Of a DNA stretch of 64,000 nucleotides, positions 47,636-56,307 are shown piece after piece. Both the position numbers and the translations under genes were made by a program. This DNA is from Chloroflexota bacterium. GTDB lineage: Bacteria > Chloroflexota > Dehalococcoidia > Tepidiformales > Tepidiformaceae. Location: NCBI GenBank assembly GCA_026710655.1, contig JAPOQN010000005.1:1-64000 (forward strand). Reading direction: 5' to 3'. The notes beneath the pieces were generated by a model. The model ran no database searches, was not told the origin of the DNA, and saw only the letters and a list, made by a program, of their open reading frames with translations. The stretch's first letter is position 1, and each line of letters opens with the position of its first letter.

Positions 47636-48775
47636 CTAGATGTCGATGGCGACGCCGAGGGCAGCCCCGATGCCGTAGGTAACGCCGGCCGCCGCGAGTC
47701 CCAGGGCGAGCTGGCGTCCGCCTGAGTAGAGGGCGGAGCGGCCCGTCCAGAGCGTGACGGCGGCCCCGAGGACGAACAGACCAACGGCGCCCAGCCCAAG
47801 GCTGAGGCCGATGGCGAGCCCGCCATCGGCGAAGAACCAGGGGAAGGCGGGGAGAAGCGCTCCCACGGCGAAGAGCAGAAACGAGGTAACAGCAGCGACC
47901 GAAGCGCTGGCGGCGCTGTCTTCGGACATGCCGAGCTCCTCGCGCACGAGGGTATCGAGGGCGGTCTCGCTGTTCTGGAAGACGCGGTCGGCAGTGATGC
48001 GGGCGGCCTCTTCGGAGAGCCCCTTCGCCTGGTAGATGAGGACGAGCTCGGCACGCTCCTCCTCGGGGTTCATTTCCAACTCCTCGCGCTCGATCTCGAC
48101 CTGACGGTCGAAGGCCTCGCGGCTGCTGCGAACGCTGATCCACTCACCGAAGGCCATGCTGAAGGCGCCCGCAAGGAGCCCGGCGATGCCGGCCAGGGCA
48201 ACCACCTCGCGGCCGGGATCGGCGCCGGCGAAACCCATGACAAGGCTGAGGTTGGAGACGAGACCATCGTTGGCGCCGAGGACGGCGGCGCGGAGGGCGT
48301 TGCCGGAGGCGCTGCGGTGACGGCCCTCGAGGCGGGCGACGTCGACGCTCTCGCCGGGCTGGCGGCCAAGCTCCTGGAAGAGGCGCGCGTGCGAGCGCTC
48401 GGAGCCGGGGAGCCCCTCGGCAATGGCCTCGGGCTGGTCGTCGTACATGGTGACGGCGTTCAGCTCCATGCGCTCGACGATGGGAGTGACGAAGCCGGTC
48501 CCGAAGCGGCGGGCGAGCCAGCCGAGGACCCGCACCTGCATGCTGGGCCGGAAGCTGGGGATGTCCGCGCCGGCCTCGCGCAGCTTCTCCTGCCAGAGCT
48601 CGATGTGGCGCTTCTCGCTCTCGGCGAGGCGTTCGAACACCTTCTTCAGGTTGGGGTCATCCTCGGCATCCGCGAGGAGCAAGTAGAGACCCTGGCCGTC
48701 AACCTCCTCCTGGAGGTTGTTGCGGTAGCGGCGGACGTCGGCGGGGGTGAGGGGTGAAGAGGGGTCGGGTGTCAC
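47636..48775 (-). CDS. Erythrin-VIT1 type ferritin-like/iron transporter fusion
   Basis: The N-terminal 150 residues are a rubrerythrin-like helical domain (YLLLADAEDDPNLKKVFERLAESEKRHIELW, with Glu and ExxH ligands). The rest is a VIT1/CCC1 membrane domain (AAVLGANDGLVSNLSLVMGFAGA, MAFGEWISVRSSREA, then three hydrophobic helices). Such proteins export or store Fe or Mn to protect from metal stress. The GTG at 48775 overlaps the upstream GGCT stop in GTGA. Last gene of the tldD operon. Confidence 0.9.
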   Translation of the reverse strand: MTPDPSSPLTPADVRRYRNNLQEEVDGQGLYLLLADAEDDPNLKKVFERLAESEKRHIELWQEKLREAGADIPSFRPSMQVRVLGWLARRFGTGFVTPIVERMELNAVTMYDDQPEAIAEGLPGSERSHARLFQELGRQPGESVDVARLEGRHRSASGNALRAAVLGANDGLVSNLSLVMGFAGADPGREVVALAGIAGLLAGAFSMAFGEWISVRSSREAFDRQVEIEREELEMNPEEERAELVLIYQAKGLSEEAARITADRVFQNSETALDTLVREELGMSEDSAASASVAAVTSFLLFAVGALLPAFPWFFADGGLAIGLSLGLGAVGLFVLGAAVTLWTGRSALYSGGRQLALGLAAAGVTYGIGAALGVAIDI

Positions 48776-49266
48776 TGGTTCAGTGTAGGGGGAGGGGGAG
48801 GGGCGGGGCGAGGCGGAAGGGTGGGCACCGCTTCGATGGCGTTTACCCACTCGAGGGGGAGGCCGTGCTCGCGCGCGCCTTCGAGCAGGATCGCCTGGTA
48901 GCCGTCGGTTGTCGGGCCTTCCTCGCCGGGATTGCAGATGACGTAGGCGAAGACCTCGACGGTCTGGCCCTGCTCGGATTCGACCCGCACGGTCTCGCGG
49001 CGGTACTGGCCGCGGGCGACGCCCTCGTAGCGGTCGAGGGCGTCGGCGTGGTCCCCTGTGACCTGCCAGAGGACGCCCCAGACATCGGAGCCGGGGGTCG
49101 GGAGGACGTCGGCAACGAGGCCGCCGCGGCGGTTGCTCCAGGCGTCGAAGGCGAGGCGGTAGCCGGGGAGGCGGGCGATGCCGAGACAGACGGCTCCGGG
49201 GCAGCGGTCGGCCATCTGGGAGGAGGCCATGTTGGAGCCGTAGGCGAAGTAGGGCGGGAGGGGCAC
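48772..49266 (-). CDS. Gamma-glutamylcyclotransferase-like protein
   Basis: A GGCT-fold protein of 164 residues. The substrate loop is YFAYGSNM (6-13) and the likely catalytic glutamate is in DRYEGV (about 80). Family members cleave gamma-glutamyl amides to 5-oxoproline. A Pro-rich C-terminal tail is present. It starts 2 bases after the tldE stop and overlaps the VIT1 start, so it is coupled to both. Confidence 0.83.
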   Translation of the reverse strand: MPLPPYFAYGSNMASSQMADRCPGAVCLGIARLPGYRLAFDAWSNRRGGLVADVLPTPGSDVWGVLWQVTGDHADALDRYEGVARGQYRRETVRVESEQGQTVEVFAYVICNPGEEGPTTDGYQAILLEGAREHGLPLEWVNAIEAVPTLPPRPAPPPPPTLNQ

Positions 49267-49268
49267 GC

Positions 49269-50627
49269 TCAGACGCCGGAAACGGTCATCTCGGCGATAC
49301 GGACCGTGGGAGCGGCGGTTGAGCCGAACCAGGTGAGGTCGCTGCCGACGGCGTCGACGGCGGCGAGCATCGAGGCGGCGTCGCCGGAGATGTTGGCCTC
49401 GGCGACGGGGTAGGCAATAGCGCCGTTCTCGATCCAGAAGCCGTTGGCGCCGCGGGAGTAGTCGCCAGTGGTGGGGTTGAAGCCGAAGCCCATGAGGGCG
49501 GTCACGAGCAGGCCCTCCTGCGTATCCGCAACGATGTCCTCGGCGGCGGTTTCGCCGGGCTCGAAGATGAGGTTGGCGGGGCCGGGCTCGGGGAGGGAGG
49601 CGACACCACGCTGGGCGCTGCCGGTGGTGCGGGCATCCATGCGACGGGCGGTGTAGCAGTCGAAGAGGAAACCCTCGAAGCGCCCTTCTTCGAAGAGGAC
49701 GTTACGGCGGGCGGACACGCCTTCGCCGTCGAAGGGGCGGGAGCCGGCGCGGGTGGGCTGGGTGGGGTCGTCGACGATGGTGACGAGGGGGGAGCCGACG
49801 GCCTCGCCGGTCCGCCCCGCGAGGAAGGTTGCGCCGCGGTAGAGGGCGCCTCCGGTGGCGCAGCCGGCAACGTCGCCGGCGAGGCGGGCCGCCATCATCG
49901 GTTCGAGGATGACGGGAACGCGCTTCGTCTCGGTCTTGCGGGCGCCCAGCTGGTCGACCGCGCGCTGGGCGGCGATGCGGCCGAGGGTCTCGGGGTCCAG
50001 GAGGCTGCGAAGGTTGCGCTCGGCGCTGAACCACCAGGCGTTGCGTTTCTTGCCGTCCTCGTCGTCGGCGAGGGCCTCGGTGGAGAGCGAAATGGAGGTG
50101 GCGGGGTAGCCGGCGGCGAACCCGCGCGAGTTGGCGAGGGCGACCTCGCCGGTGCGGGTGGAGAGGCTGGCCCCCTCGGAGTTGGTGATGCGCGGGTCGA
50201 AACCGAGGGCGGCGGCTTCGCAGGAGCGGGCCATGTCGATGCGGTCGTCGAGGGGCAGGCTCTCGATGCGCTCGTCGTAGAGCTGGAGCGAGTCGGCTGT
50301 GCCCGGAGCGAGCATCTCGGGCTCGGGGAGGCCGGCGTACTCGTCGGGGGCGGAGATGCGGGCGAGCTCGACGGTCTCGGCGATGAACTGCTCGAAGGCG
50401 GCGGGCGTGAAGTCGGAGGTCGAGCAGACGGCGGTGCGGCCGCCGGTGATGACGCGCAGACCGAGGGAGTGGGAGCTGGCCTCAATCAGCTTCTCGATTT
50501 CCCCCAGGCGGATGGAAACCGTGGACTCGGTGTGAGCGGTGGCGAAGGAATCGCACTGCTCGGCGCCGCGAGCGGAGGCGAGCTCGACGGCGCGGGTCGC
50601 GAGTTCGAGTGGGGTCGCCTCAGCCAA
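49269..50627 (-). CDS. TldE/PmbA family protein
   Basis: Non-catalytic partner of the TldD/TldE metalloprotease pair, 452 residues, lacking HExxxH. Landmarks are LGLRVITGGRTAVCSTSDF, PVILEPMMAARLAG, FDGEGVSARRNVLFEEG and GGDxSRGANGFWIENG-like TGDYSRGANGFWIENGAI. The TldD/E pair processes peptides such as microcin B17 precursor and CcdA in E. coli; the native role here is unknown. The ATG lies within the end of tldD (8-base overlap). Confidence 0.92.
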   Translation of the reverse strand: MAEATPLELATRAVELASARGAEQCDSFATAHTESTVSIRLGEIEKLIEASSHSLGLRVITGGRTAVCSTSDFTPAAFEQFIAETVELARISAPDEYAGLPEPEMLAPGTADSLQLYDERIESLPLDDRIDMARSCEAAALGFDPRITNSEGASLSTRTGEVALANSRGFAAGYPATSISLSTEALADDEDGKKRNAWWFSAERNLRSLLDPETLGRIAAQRAVDQLGARKTETKRVPVILEPMMAARLAGDVAGCATGGALYRGATFLAGRTGEAVGSPLVTIVDDPTQPTRAGSRPFDGEGVSARRNVLFEEGRFEGFLFDCYTARRMDARTTGSAQRGVASLPEPGPANLIFEPGETAAEDIVADTQEGLLVTALMGFGFNPTTGDYSRGANGFWIENGAIAYPVAEANISGDAASMLAAVDAVGSDLTWFGSTAAPTVRIAEMTVSGV

Positions 50628-52065
50628 GCTGGGTGCCTCCCACGGTCATGGCGGAGACGAGGACGGTAGGGAGGCCGACGCCGACGGGTACGGACTGGCC
50701 CTCCTTGCCGCAGGTCCAGCGGCCATCGGAGAGGGCGTAGTCGTTGGCGACCATGCTCACGCGGGAGAGGGCCTCGGGGCCGTTTCCGATGAGGTTCGTC
50801 GTGCGCAGGGGCCTGGTGATCTGGCCCTTCTCGATGAGGTAGGCCTCGGTGGTGGAGAAGACGAAGTCGCCATTGGAGATGTTGACCTGGCCGCCGGAGA
50901 AGGCGACGCAGAAGATGCCCCGCTCGACGCTGCCGATGACCTCGTCGGGGGTGGAGGGGCCGGGGAGCATGTAGGTGTTCGTCATGCGCGGCATGATCGG
51001 GTGCTTGAAGGACTGGCGGCGGCCCGAGCCGGTGGGTTCGGTCCCGAAGTGGCGGGCGCTGATCTCGTCGTGCAGGTAGCCACGGAGGATGCCGCCCTCG
51101 ATGAGGGTGTTCCGCTTCGTGGGGTTGCCCTCGTCGTCGACGTTAATGGAGCCGCGGGACTGCTCGATGGTGGCGTCGTCGATGACGGTGACGAGGTCGC
51201 TGGCAACGGAGTGGCCGATGCGGTCGGTGTAGTTGCTGGTGCCCTTGCGGTTGAAGTCGGCCTCGAGACCGTGACCGATGGCCTCGTGCAGGAGGATGCC
51301 GCTGTCGCCGGCGGCGAGGACGACGGGTACCTCGCCCGCGGGAGCGTCGACAGCATCCTGCAGGAGGACGGCCTGGCGGGCGGCCTCGCGGGCGGTGTCC
51401 TCGGGGGTGACGTTGTCGAAGTACTCCACGCCGAGGCGGCCTCCGCCACCGGTACGGGCGGTCTGGCGGTTCTCGTCGCGCTGGGAGAGGGCCATCACGT
51501 TGAAGCGCATGAGGGGCTGGACATCGCCGACGATCTGGCCATCGCTGCGGGCGACGAGGACGACCTTGCGCTCGTCGGCGATGCTGGCGTCGACGCGTGC
51601 GATGCTGGGGTCGTAGTCGCGGGCGGCCCGGTCGGCGCGCTCAAGGAGGGCGACCTTGGCGGCGGCGGGCTCATCGCTGAGGAGAGCGTCCTCGCCGTAG
51701 TAGCTCTCGGCGGCGCCGACGGGGGTGGTGTCGATGGCGGTGGGGCGGTCCCCGCCCTCGCCAATGCGGGCGGCGGTGCCGGCAGCGAGGCGCATCGCTT
51801 CGGGGTCGAGGGACTCAGTGTAGGCGTAGCCGATGCTGTCGCCCTTCACCACGCGGATGCCGACGCCCTGCTCGACGCTGCGGGCGGCGGACTTGATCTG
51901 CTGGTCCTCGAGACTGATGGCGCCGTTGGTGCGGTGCTCGAAGAAGAGCTCGGCGAAGTCGCCGCCCTGGGCGAGGGCATCGGAGAGGATGGAGGCGATA
52001 CGGGCGGAGTCGATGCCGTACCGCTCGGCGAAGAATTCCCGGGCTTCCAGGGAGGTGTCGGACAT
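50620..52065 (-). CDS. tldD: TldD zinc metalloprotease
   Basis: Catalytic subunit with the HEAIGH zinc motif (His260, Glu261, His265) in LLHEAIGHGLEADF and downstream SFKHPIMPRMTNTYML and RTTNLIGNGPEALSRV. At 481 residues it is full length. First gene of a four-gene operon (tldD, tldE, GGCT, VIT1). TACCAT lies 7 bases before the ATG, with no Shine-Dalgarno. It is divergent from the exonuclease gene with mirrored leaderless promoters. Confidence 0.93.
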   Translation of the reverse strand: MSDTSLEAREFFAERYGIDSARIASILSDALAQGGDFAELFFEHRTNGAISLEDQQIKSAARSVEQGVGIRVVKGDSIGYAYTESLDPEAMRLAAGTAARIGEGGDRPTAIDTTPVGAAESYYGEDALLSDEPAAAKVALLERADRAARDYDPSIARVDASIADERKVVLVARSDGQIVGDVQPLMRFNVMALSQRDENRQTARTGGGGRLGVEYFDNVTPEDTAREAARQAVLLQDAVDAPAGEVPVVLAAGDSGILLHEAIGHGLEADFNRKGTSNYTDRIGHSVASDLVTVIDDATIEQSRGSINVDDEGNPTKRNTLIEGGILRGYLHDEISARHFGTEPTGSGRRQSFKHPIMPRMTNTYMLPGPSTPDEVIGSVERGIFCVAFSGGQVNISNGDFVFSTTEAYLIEKGQITRPLRTTNLIGNGPEALSRVSMVANDYALSDGRWTCGKEGQSVPVGVGLPTVLVSAMTVGGTQLG

Positions 52066-52072
52066 GGCGGCA

Positions 52073-52078
52073 ATGGTA
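52073..52078 (-). promoter_or_regulatory. -10 box of the tldD operon (leaderless)
   Basis: TACCAT on the minus strand, 7 bases, ATG at 52065. Confidence 0.55.
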
Positions 52079-52136
52079 GCGCACGCCCCGCGGCAGGCGC
52101 GAAGCACGATCACGAAAGGGTCGCGGTGATTTCCGG

Positions 52137-52142
52137 TACCCT
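52137..52142 (+). promoter_or_regulatory. -10 box of the exonuclease gene (leaderless)
   Basis: TACCCT, 7 bases (CCCCGGC), ATG at 52150. Confidence 0.5.
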
Positions 52143-52149
52143 CCCCGGC

Positions 52150-52800
52150 ATGGAAGCGCTGGAAGCCTTCCTGCAGCCCGGGCGGCGGGCGCTGGCCGCG
52201 GACGGAACGCTCCTTCCGCGGGGCGAGCAGCACGCCGGGCTGCTGGGTGGGGCGCTGCTGGTGGTGGACCTGGAGATGAGCGGTCCCCACCCGCGTGAAC
52301 ACGAGGTGATCGACATCGGCGGCGTGCTCGCCGATGTGGGCGCGGGGTTCCCGGAGCAGGGATCGTGGGGGGCACGGGTGCGGCCGCTGCACATCGGCAC
52401 GGCGCAGACGGGAGCGTTGAAGGTCGCCGGGTACTCGGCGCGGAAGTGGCGGGACGCGGCCCCGCTGGAGGAAGCATTCGCGCGAGTGGTTGAACTGGGG
52501 CAGGGGGCGGCGCTCGCGGGCTGGGGCATCACCAGCGACATGGCGTTCCTGGCGGAGACCGCGCGGCGCACGGAGACGCCGTGGCCGTTCGCGGACGTGG
52601 CCCTCGACGTGCAGCTCATCGCGAGGAAGCTGCTGGGAAGGAACGAGGTGGACCGCTTCAACCTGGGGCACGTGGCGGACCGGCTCGGAATCGGACGGCT
52701 GGGGGAGCACACGGCGCTGGCGGATGCCTACGCCACCTACGACGTGCTGGTGAAGCTGGCGGAGCGCGCCGGACTGGGCGGCAACGGCGGCGGTCCTTGA
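52150..52800 (+). CDS. DEDDh-type 3'-5' exonuclease domain protein
   Basis: RNase T/DnaQ-fold exonuclease of 216 residues. Motif I is VVDLEMSGPHPREHEVIDIGG (Asp, Glu), motif II is ALAGWGITSDMAFL (Asp), and motif III is GEHTALADAYATYDVL (His and Asp). The N-terminal 40 residues are unique. It may be a proofreading or RNA-trimming enzyme. Start 52150 by the -10 spacing; the longer open frame across tldD is spurious. The FMN riboswitch of the rib operon follows it. Confidence 0.85.
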   Translation: MEALEAFLQPGRRALAADGTLLPRGEQHAGLLGGALLVVDLEMSGPHPREHEVIDIGGVLADVGAGFPEQGSWGARVRPLHIGTAQTGALKVAGYSARKWRDAAPLEEAFARVVELGQGAALAGWGITSDMAFLAETARRTETPWPFADVALDVQLIARKLLGRNEVDRFNLGHVADRLGIGRLGEHTALADAYATYDVLVKLAERAGLGGNGGGP

Positions 52801-52834
52801 CATTGCCCACTCTGACGCTAACGATCGGGGCCAC

Positions 52835-52948
52835 GTTCTCGGGGCGAGGTGAAAATCCTCACCGGCGGTGAAAGCCCGCGACTCCGCTTCGGCGGATTGA
52901 CCCGGTGGAATTCCGGGGCCGACGGTCAAAGTCCGGATGGGAGAGAAC
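52835..52948 (+). promoter_or_regulatory. FMN riboswitch (RFN element)
   Basis: A full match to the RFN consensus. GTTCTC (52835-52840) pairs with GAGAAC (52943-52948) as P1, and the conserved cores ACCGGCGGT, AAAGCCCGCGA, CGGTGGAATTCCGG, GCCGACGGT and AAAGTCCGGATG appear in order. It senses FMN and controls ribE-ribBA-ribH downstream. Confidence 0.97.
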
Positions 52949-52958
52949 GACCGAGCGG

Positions 52959-53035
52959 GCCGCCTCTGGGCGGCGAACCGCTGGTATCGCCTTTCCCGTC
53001 GTCCCTGGCGCGTTAGCAGCATGTGCGCGAGGCGG
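52959..53035 (+). promoter_or_regulatory. Expression platform of the FMN riboswitch
   Basis: GCCGCC (52959-52964) pairs with GGCGGC (52969-52974) in a local hairpin. The overlapping CCGCCTC (52960-52966) is the exact complement of GAGGCGG (53029-53035), which contains the ribE Shine-Dalgarno. The two pairings are mutually exclusive, so FMN probably switches translation. There is no U tract for termination. Confidence 0.6.
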
Positions 53036-53039
53036 GAAA

Positions 53040-53639
53040 ATGTTCACCGGCATCATCGAAGAGCTCGGCACGGTCCTCGAAAGCGGCGAAGGGCGGCTGC
53101 TCATCCGCGCACCCCTGGTCGTGGGCGATTCCGCCCTCGGGGATTCCATCGCCATCAACGGCGTCGATCTAACCGTGGCGGAGATGGAGGACGACACCTT
53201 CTTCGCGAATGTGATGCCCGAGACCTACCGGCGCTCGGCGCTCCGCGACCTCCGTCCTGGCGACCGCGTCAACCTCGAACGGAGCGTGCGTCCGGACGAC
53301 CGGCTGAGCGGGCACATCGTGCGGGGCGTGACCGAGGGGGTGGGAGAGATCACCGGAATCGCCCCAGAAGGGGAGGCGCTCATCGTGCGCGTCGCTGCAC
53401 CCGCGGAGTTGCTGCGCTACACGGTGGTGAAGGGGCCGGTCTGCATCGACGGCGTGAGCCTCACGATCACCGGGAAGGACGAGTCGGCTCTGTTCGTCTC
53501 GCTGGTGCAGTACACGCAGGAGCACACGAACCTCGTGAACCGCGGGGTCGGGGCGAAGGTGAACCTGGAGACGGACATCCTCGCGCGCTACGTGGAGCAG
53601 TTCGTGGCGGAGCGGGAGGCCGCAGGAGAGCCGGCATGA
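53040..53639 (+). CDS. ribE: Riboflavin synthase alpha subunit
   Basis: Dismutates two 6,7-dimethyl-8-ribityllumazine molecules to riboflavin. The 199-residue protein shows the internal duplication of the family: MFTGIIEELGTV with SIAINGVDLTV, then GHIVRGVTEGVGEI with VCIDGVSLTI. Start 53040 is set by MFTGII and by GAGG upstream; the open frame that begins inside the riboswitch is not translated. The stop overlaps the ribBA ATG. Some nomenclatures call it ribC. Confidence 0.96.
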   Translation: MFTGIIEELGTVLESGEGRLLIRAPLVVGDSALGDSIAINGVDLTVAEMEDDTFFANVMPETYRRSALRDLRPGDRVNLERSVRPDDRLSGHIVRGVTEGVGEITGIAPEGEALIVRVAAPAELLRYTVVKGPVCIDGVSLTITGKDESALFVSLVQYTQEHTNLVNRGVGAKVNLETDILARYVEQFVAEREAAGEPA

Positions 53640-54883
53640 CGGAAGTACGGGATCCGGTTTCGATCAGCGTCGAAGAGGCGATCGAGGAGTACCGGCAAGG
53701 CAAGTTCGTCATCATCGCCGACGACGAGGACCGCGAGAACGAGGGCGACCTGACGATCGCGGCGGAGTGCGTGACGCCGGAGACGATCAACTTCATGGCG
53801 CGGTACGCGCGGGGGCTGATCTGCATCGCACTGGCGGCGGATCGGGTGGACGAGTTGCGGCTGCCGATGATGGTGGAGGAGCACACAAACGACTCGCCTT
53901 TCGGCACGCCCTTCACAGTCTCAGTGGAGGCGCGGACGGGGGTCTCGACCGGGATCAGCGCGGCCGACCGGGCACGGACGGTGCAGGTGCTGCTCGACCC
54001 GGAGACGCGTCCCGAGGACCTGGTGCGACCCGGCCACATGTTCCCGCTGCGCGCACACGAGGGGGGCGTGCTCGTGCGGGCCGGGCAGACGGAGGCGAGC
54101 GTCGACCTCTGCCGGCTGGCGGGGATGCGTCCGGCGGCGGGGATCTGCGAGATCATGAAGGGTGACGGGGAGATGGCGCGGATGCCGGAGCTGAAGCGCT
54201 TCGCCCGGCGCCACGGCCTCAAGATCCTGACGACGAACGACATCATCAAGTACCGGCTGAAAACGGAGCGACTGGTGCGGCGCGTGGCGGAGACGCATCT
54301 GCCGACGCCCATGGGCGAGATGTCGATCGTGGCCTACCAGGCGAAGTACGCGAGCGAGGAGGAAGTGGCGGTCGTCAAGGGCGAGGTCAACCCGGACGAG
54401 CCGGTGCTGGTGCGGGTCCACGACCAGTGTTTCACGGGCGATGTGCTGCATTCGATGCGCTGCGACTGCGGCGAACAGAAGGACCTGGCGCTGAAGCTGA
54501 TCGGCGAGCAGGGGGGCGTGTTCCTCTACCTGCGGCAGGAGGGGCGGGGCATCGGGCTGCACAACAAGCTGCGCGCCTACCGCCTGCAAGACGACGGGCT
54601 CGACACGGTCGATGCGAACCTGGCGCTGGGGTTCCCGGCGGACGGGCGCGACTACGGGATCGCGATGCAGATCCTGCTCGACCTTGGAGTGCGCAAGCTG
54701 CGACTCCTGACGAACAACCCGGACAAGCTGGCGGGGCTCGAGGGGTACGGCCTCGAGATCGTGGAGCGCGTGCCGCTTGAGATCGCCCCAAACAAGTTCA
54801 ACATCGACTACCTGGAGACGAAGCGGCGGCGGATGGGGCACCTGCTCGAGCAACTCGATGGCGAGCCGGAGGAGCGGGGGTGA
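53636..54883 (+). CDS. ribBA: Bifunctional DHBP synthase / GTP cyclohydrolase II RibBA
   Basis: 415 residues. The N-terminal RibB half (1-205) has DDEDRENEGD (29-38) and RPGHMFPLRAHEGGV, forming dihydroxybutanone phosphate. The C-terminal RibA half (206-415) opens GTP, with zinc cysteines C265, C276 and C278 (CFTGD, RCDCGEQ) and RQEGRGIGLHNKLRAY. The ATG overlaps the ribE stop and its stop overlaps the ribH GTG. Confidence 0.97.
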   Translation: MTEVRDPVSISVEEAIEEYRQGKFVIIADDEDRENEGDLTIAAECVTPETINFMARYARGLICIALAADRVDELRLPMMVEEHTNDSPFGTPFTVSVEARTGVSTGISAADRARTVQVLLDPETRPEDLVRPGHMFPLRAHEGGVLVRAGQTEASVDLCRLAGMRPAAGICEIMKGDGEMARMPELKRFARRHGLKILTTNDIIKYRLKTERLVRRVAETHLPTPMGEMSIVAYQAKYASEEEVAVVKGEVNPDEPVLVRVHDQCFTGDVLHSMRCDCGEQKDLALKLIGEQGGVFLYLRQEGRGIGLHNKLRAYRLQDDGLDTVDANLALGFPADGRDYGIAMQILLDLGVRKLRLLTNNPDKLAGLEGYGLEIVERVPLEIAPNKFNIDYLETKRRRMGHLLEQLDGEPEERG

Positions 54884-55344
54884 AGGAGATCGGAGCCGAC
54901 AGCGACGGCGAGGGACTGCGCGTCTGCATCGTGGTGGCGCAGTGGAACGCGTTCGTGACGCACAAGCTGCTGGACGGCGCGAAGTCGGGCCTGGGGGAGC
55001 GCGGGGTGGGGGCGGACGACATCACGGTGGCGTGGGTGCCGGGCTCGTTCGAGGTGCCGGCGGCGACGCGCTGGGCGGCCGAGTCGGGGCGGTTCGATGC
55101 GGTCATCGCCATCGGGGCGGTGATCAAGGGCGAGACCGATCACTACGAACACATCGCCGGGCAGGCGGCGGCGGGGATCATGGAGACATCGCAGGAGACG
55201 GGCGTGCCGGTCGCATTCGGGGTGTTGACCTGCGACACCCCGGAACAGGCGCTCGATCGCGCGGGCGGCGGGCAGGGGAACAAGGGCGATGAGGCGGCGG
55301 AGGCGGCCATCCAGATGGCGCGGCTGCGAGCGCAGCTGGCCTAG
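54880..55344 (+). CDS. ribH: 6,7-Dimethyl-8-ribityllumazine synthase
   Basis: Penultimate riboflavin enzyme. The 154-residue protein has VPGSFEVPAATRWA, GAVIKGETDHYEHI and GNKGDEAAEAAIQM, all family signatures. GTG start at 54880 in a GTGA overlap with ribBA. ribD (deaminase/reductase) is missing from this operon and must lie elsewhere. Its stop shares CTAG with the convergent membrane protein gene. Confidence 0.96.
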   Translation: MKEIGADSDGEGLRVCIVVAQWNAFVTHKLLDGAKSGLGERGVGADDITVAWVPGSFEVPAATRWAAESGRFDAVIAIGAVIKGETDHYEHIAGQAAAGIMETSQETGVPVAFGVLTCDTPEQALDRAGGGQGNKGDEAAEAAIQMARLRAQLA

Positions 55345-56162
55345 CGCTGGGCGAGGTAAATCTCAGCGGCCCAGCCATTGACCTCGGGAGCGGCTATCAG
55401 CCACCAGCTGAGGTTGCCCTGCTCCACGGGACCCTCCAGCACGGTCACGTTCGTGCCGTCCGCGAGGCAATCGAGGATCTGGGCCTCGATGTCGGCCTCG
55501 GCGCGGATGTTGAGGCAGCTATCGGTTCCGGCCACAACAGCGGAGTCGCCGGGACTGAAGCGGGCCGCGGGCTGGGCGACCGTAGGCGCAGGCGTGGGGG
55601 TCGGTTGCGGGGTGGCGGGAGCTGTCGTGGCGGTGGGGGCGGGCGTGGTGGGGGCGGCAGTGGCGGTGGCCGGGACCGCGGTCGCGGGGGCGGCTGGCTG
55701 GTCGCCGCCGCCGTTGTCGCGGAAGTAGTCGATGCCCCAGACGATGCCGAACGCGATCGCGGCCGCGATGGCGAAACCGAAGGGCACGTACCAGAAACGG
55801 GTCAGGCCAGAGGGCGAGCGCGAAGCCCGAGCATCGAGGTCCAGGGAACCGATGTTGCGGGGACGGCCTACTGCCCGGCGCTCGGGCAGGGGCTCGGAGA
55901 CCGGGGGTGGCGGGGCAGCCGGAGGCGGAGCGGGCGGCGTCCTCGGGGCGGGCGGGGGGCCGGCGGACGCGGGCGGGGGCACGCCCCCGAAGGTGCGGGG
56001 AAGGGGCTGGCCCTCGTGCTCATCGGGGGTCGCGCAGCCATTGGCCTCTATCCAGCAGGCAGGGTGGTGAACCGCCTGGCAGCCGGAGCACTGCAGGACG
56101 GGTTCGCCCGCGAAGAAGGCGACTCCGCAGACGGGGCAGAGGCGGTGCGAGGGCTGGGTCAA
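55341..56162 (-). CDS. RING-like zinc domain / transmembrane / SH3 protein
   Basis: A 273-residue protein in four parts. First comes a zinc-binding N-terminus (CPVCGVAFF, LQCSGCQAVHHPACW, NGCATP; six or more Cys/His ligands), like prokaryotic RING-type domains. A Pro-rich linker follows (about 65-115), then one transmembrane helix (PFGFAIAAAIAFGIVWGI). An outer Ala/Thr/Pro linker and a bacterial SH3-like domain (CLNIRAEADIEAQILDCLADGTNVTVLEG) end it. The TTG at 56162, with GGAGG 6 bases upstream, is preferred over a TTG at 56210. A sensor of the cell wall from inside is one possibility. Confidence 0.75.
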   Translation of the reverse strand: MTQPSHRLCPVCGVAFFAGEPVLQCSGCQAVHHPACWIEANGCATPDEHEGQPLPRTFGGVPPPASAGPPPAPRTPPAPPPAAPPPPVSEPLPERRAVGRPRNIGSLDLDARASRSPSGLTRFWYVPFGFAIAAAIAFGIVWGIDYFRDNGGGDQPAAPATAVPATATAAPTTPAPTATTAPATPQPTPTPAPTVAQPAARFSPGDSAVVAGTDSCLNIRAEADIEAQILDCLADGTNVTVLEGPVEQGNLSWWLIAAPEVNGWAAEIYLAQR

Positions 56163-56307
56163 GAACGGCCTCCTGCCTCGCAGTATCGAGCGGGCGGTGA
56201 CGTCCGGCAAGGCGTGCGCTGGGCGGCGCCGTCAACGTCCGGGTAGGCTCGTGCCGCCGGGGCAGTGACATGGAGCACCGGCCGGTCGTGGTTCACCGGG
56301 AGGGGCG

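Noticed and set aside
52905-53039. N-terminal extension of ribE
   Set aside because: It lies inside the FMN riboswitch and its platform.
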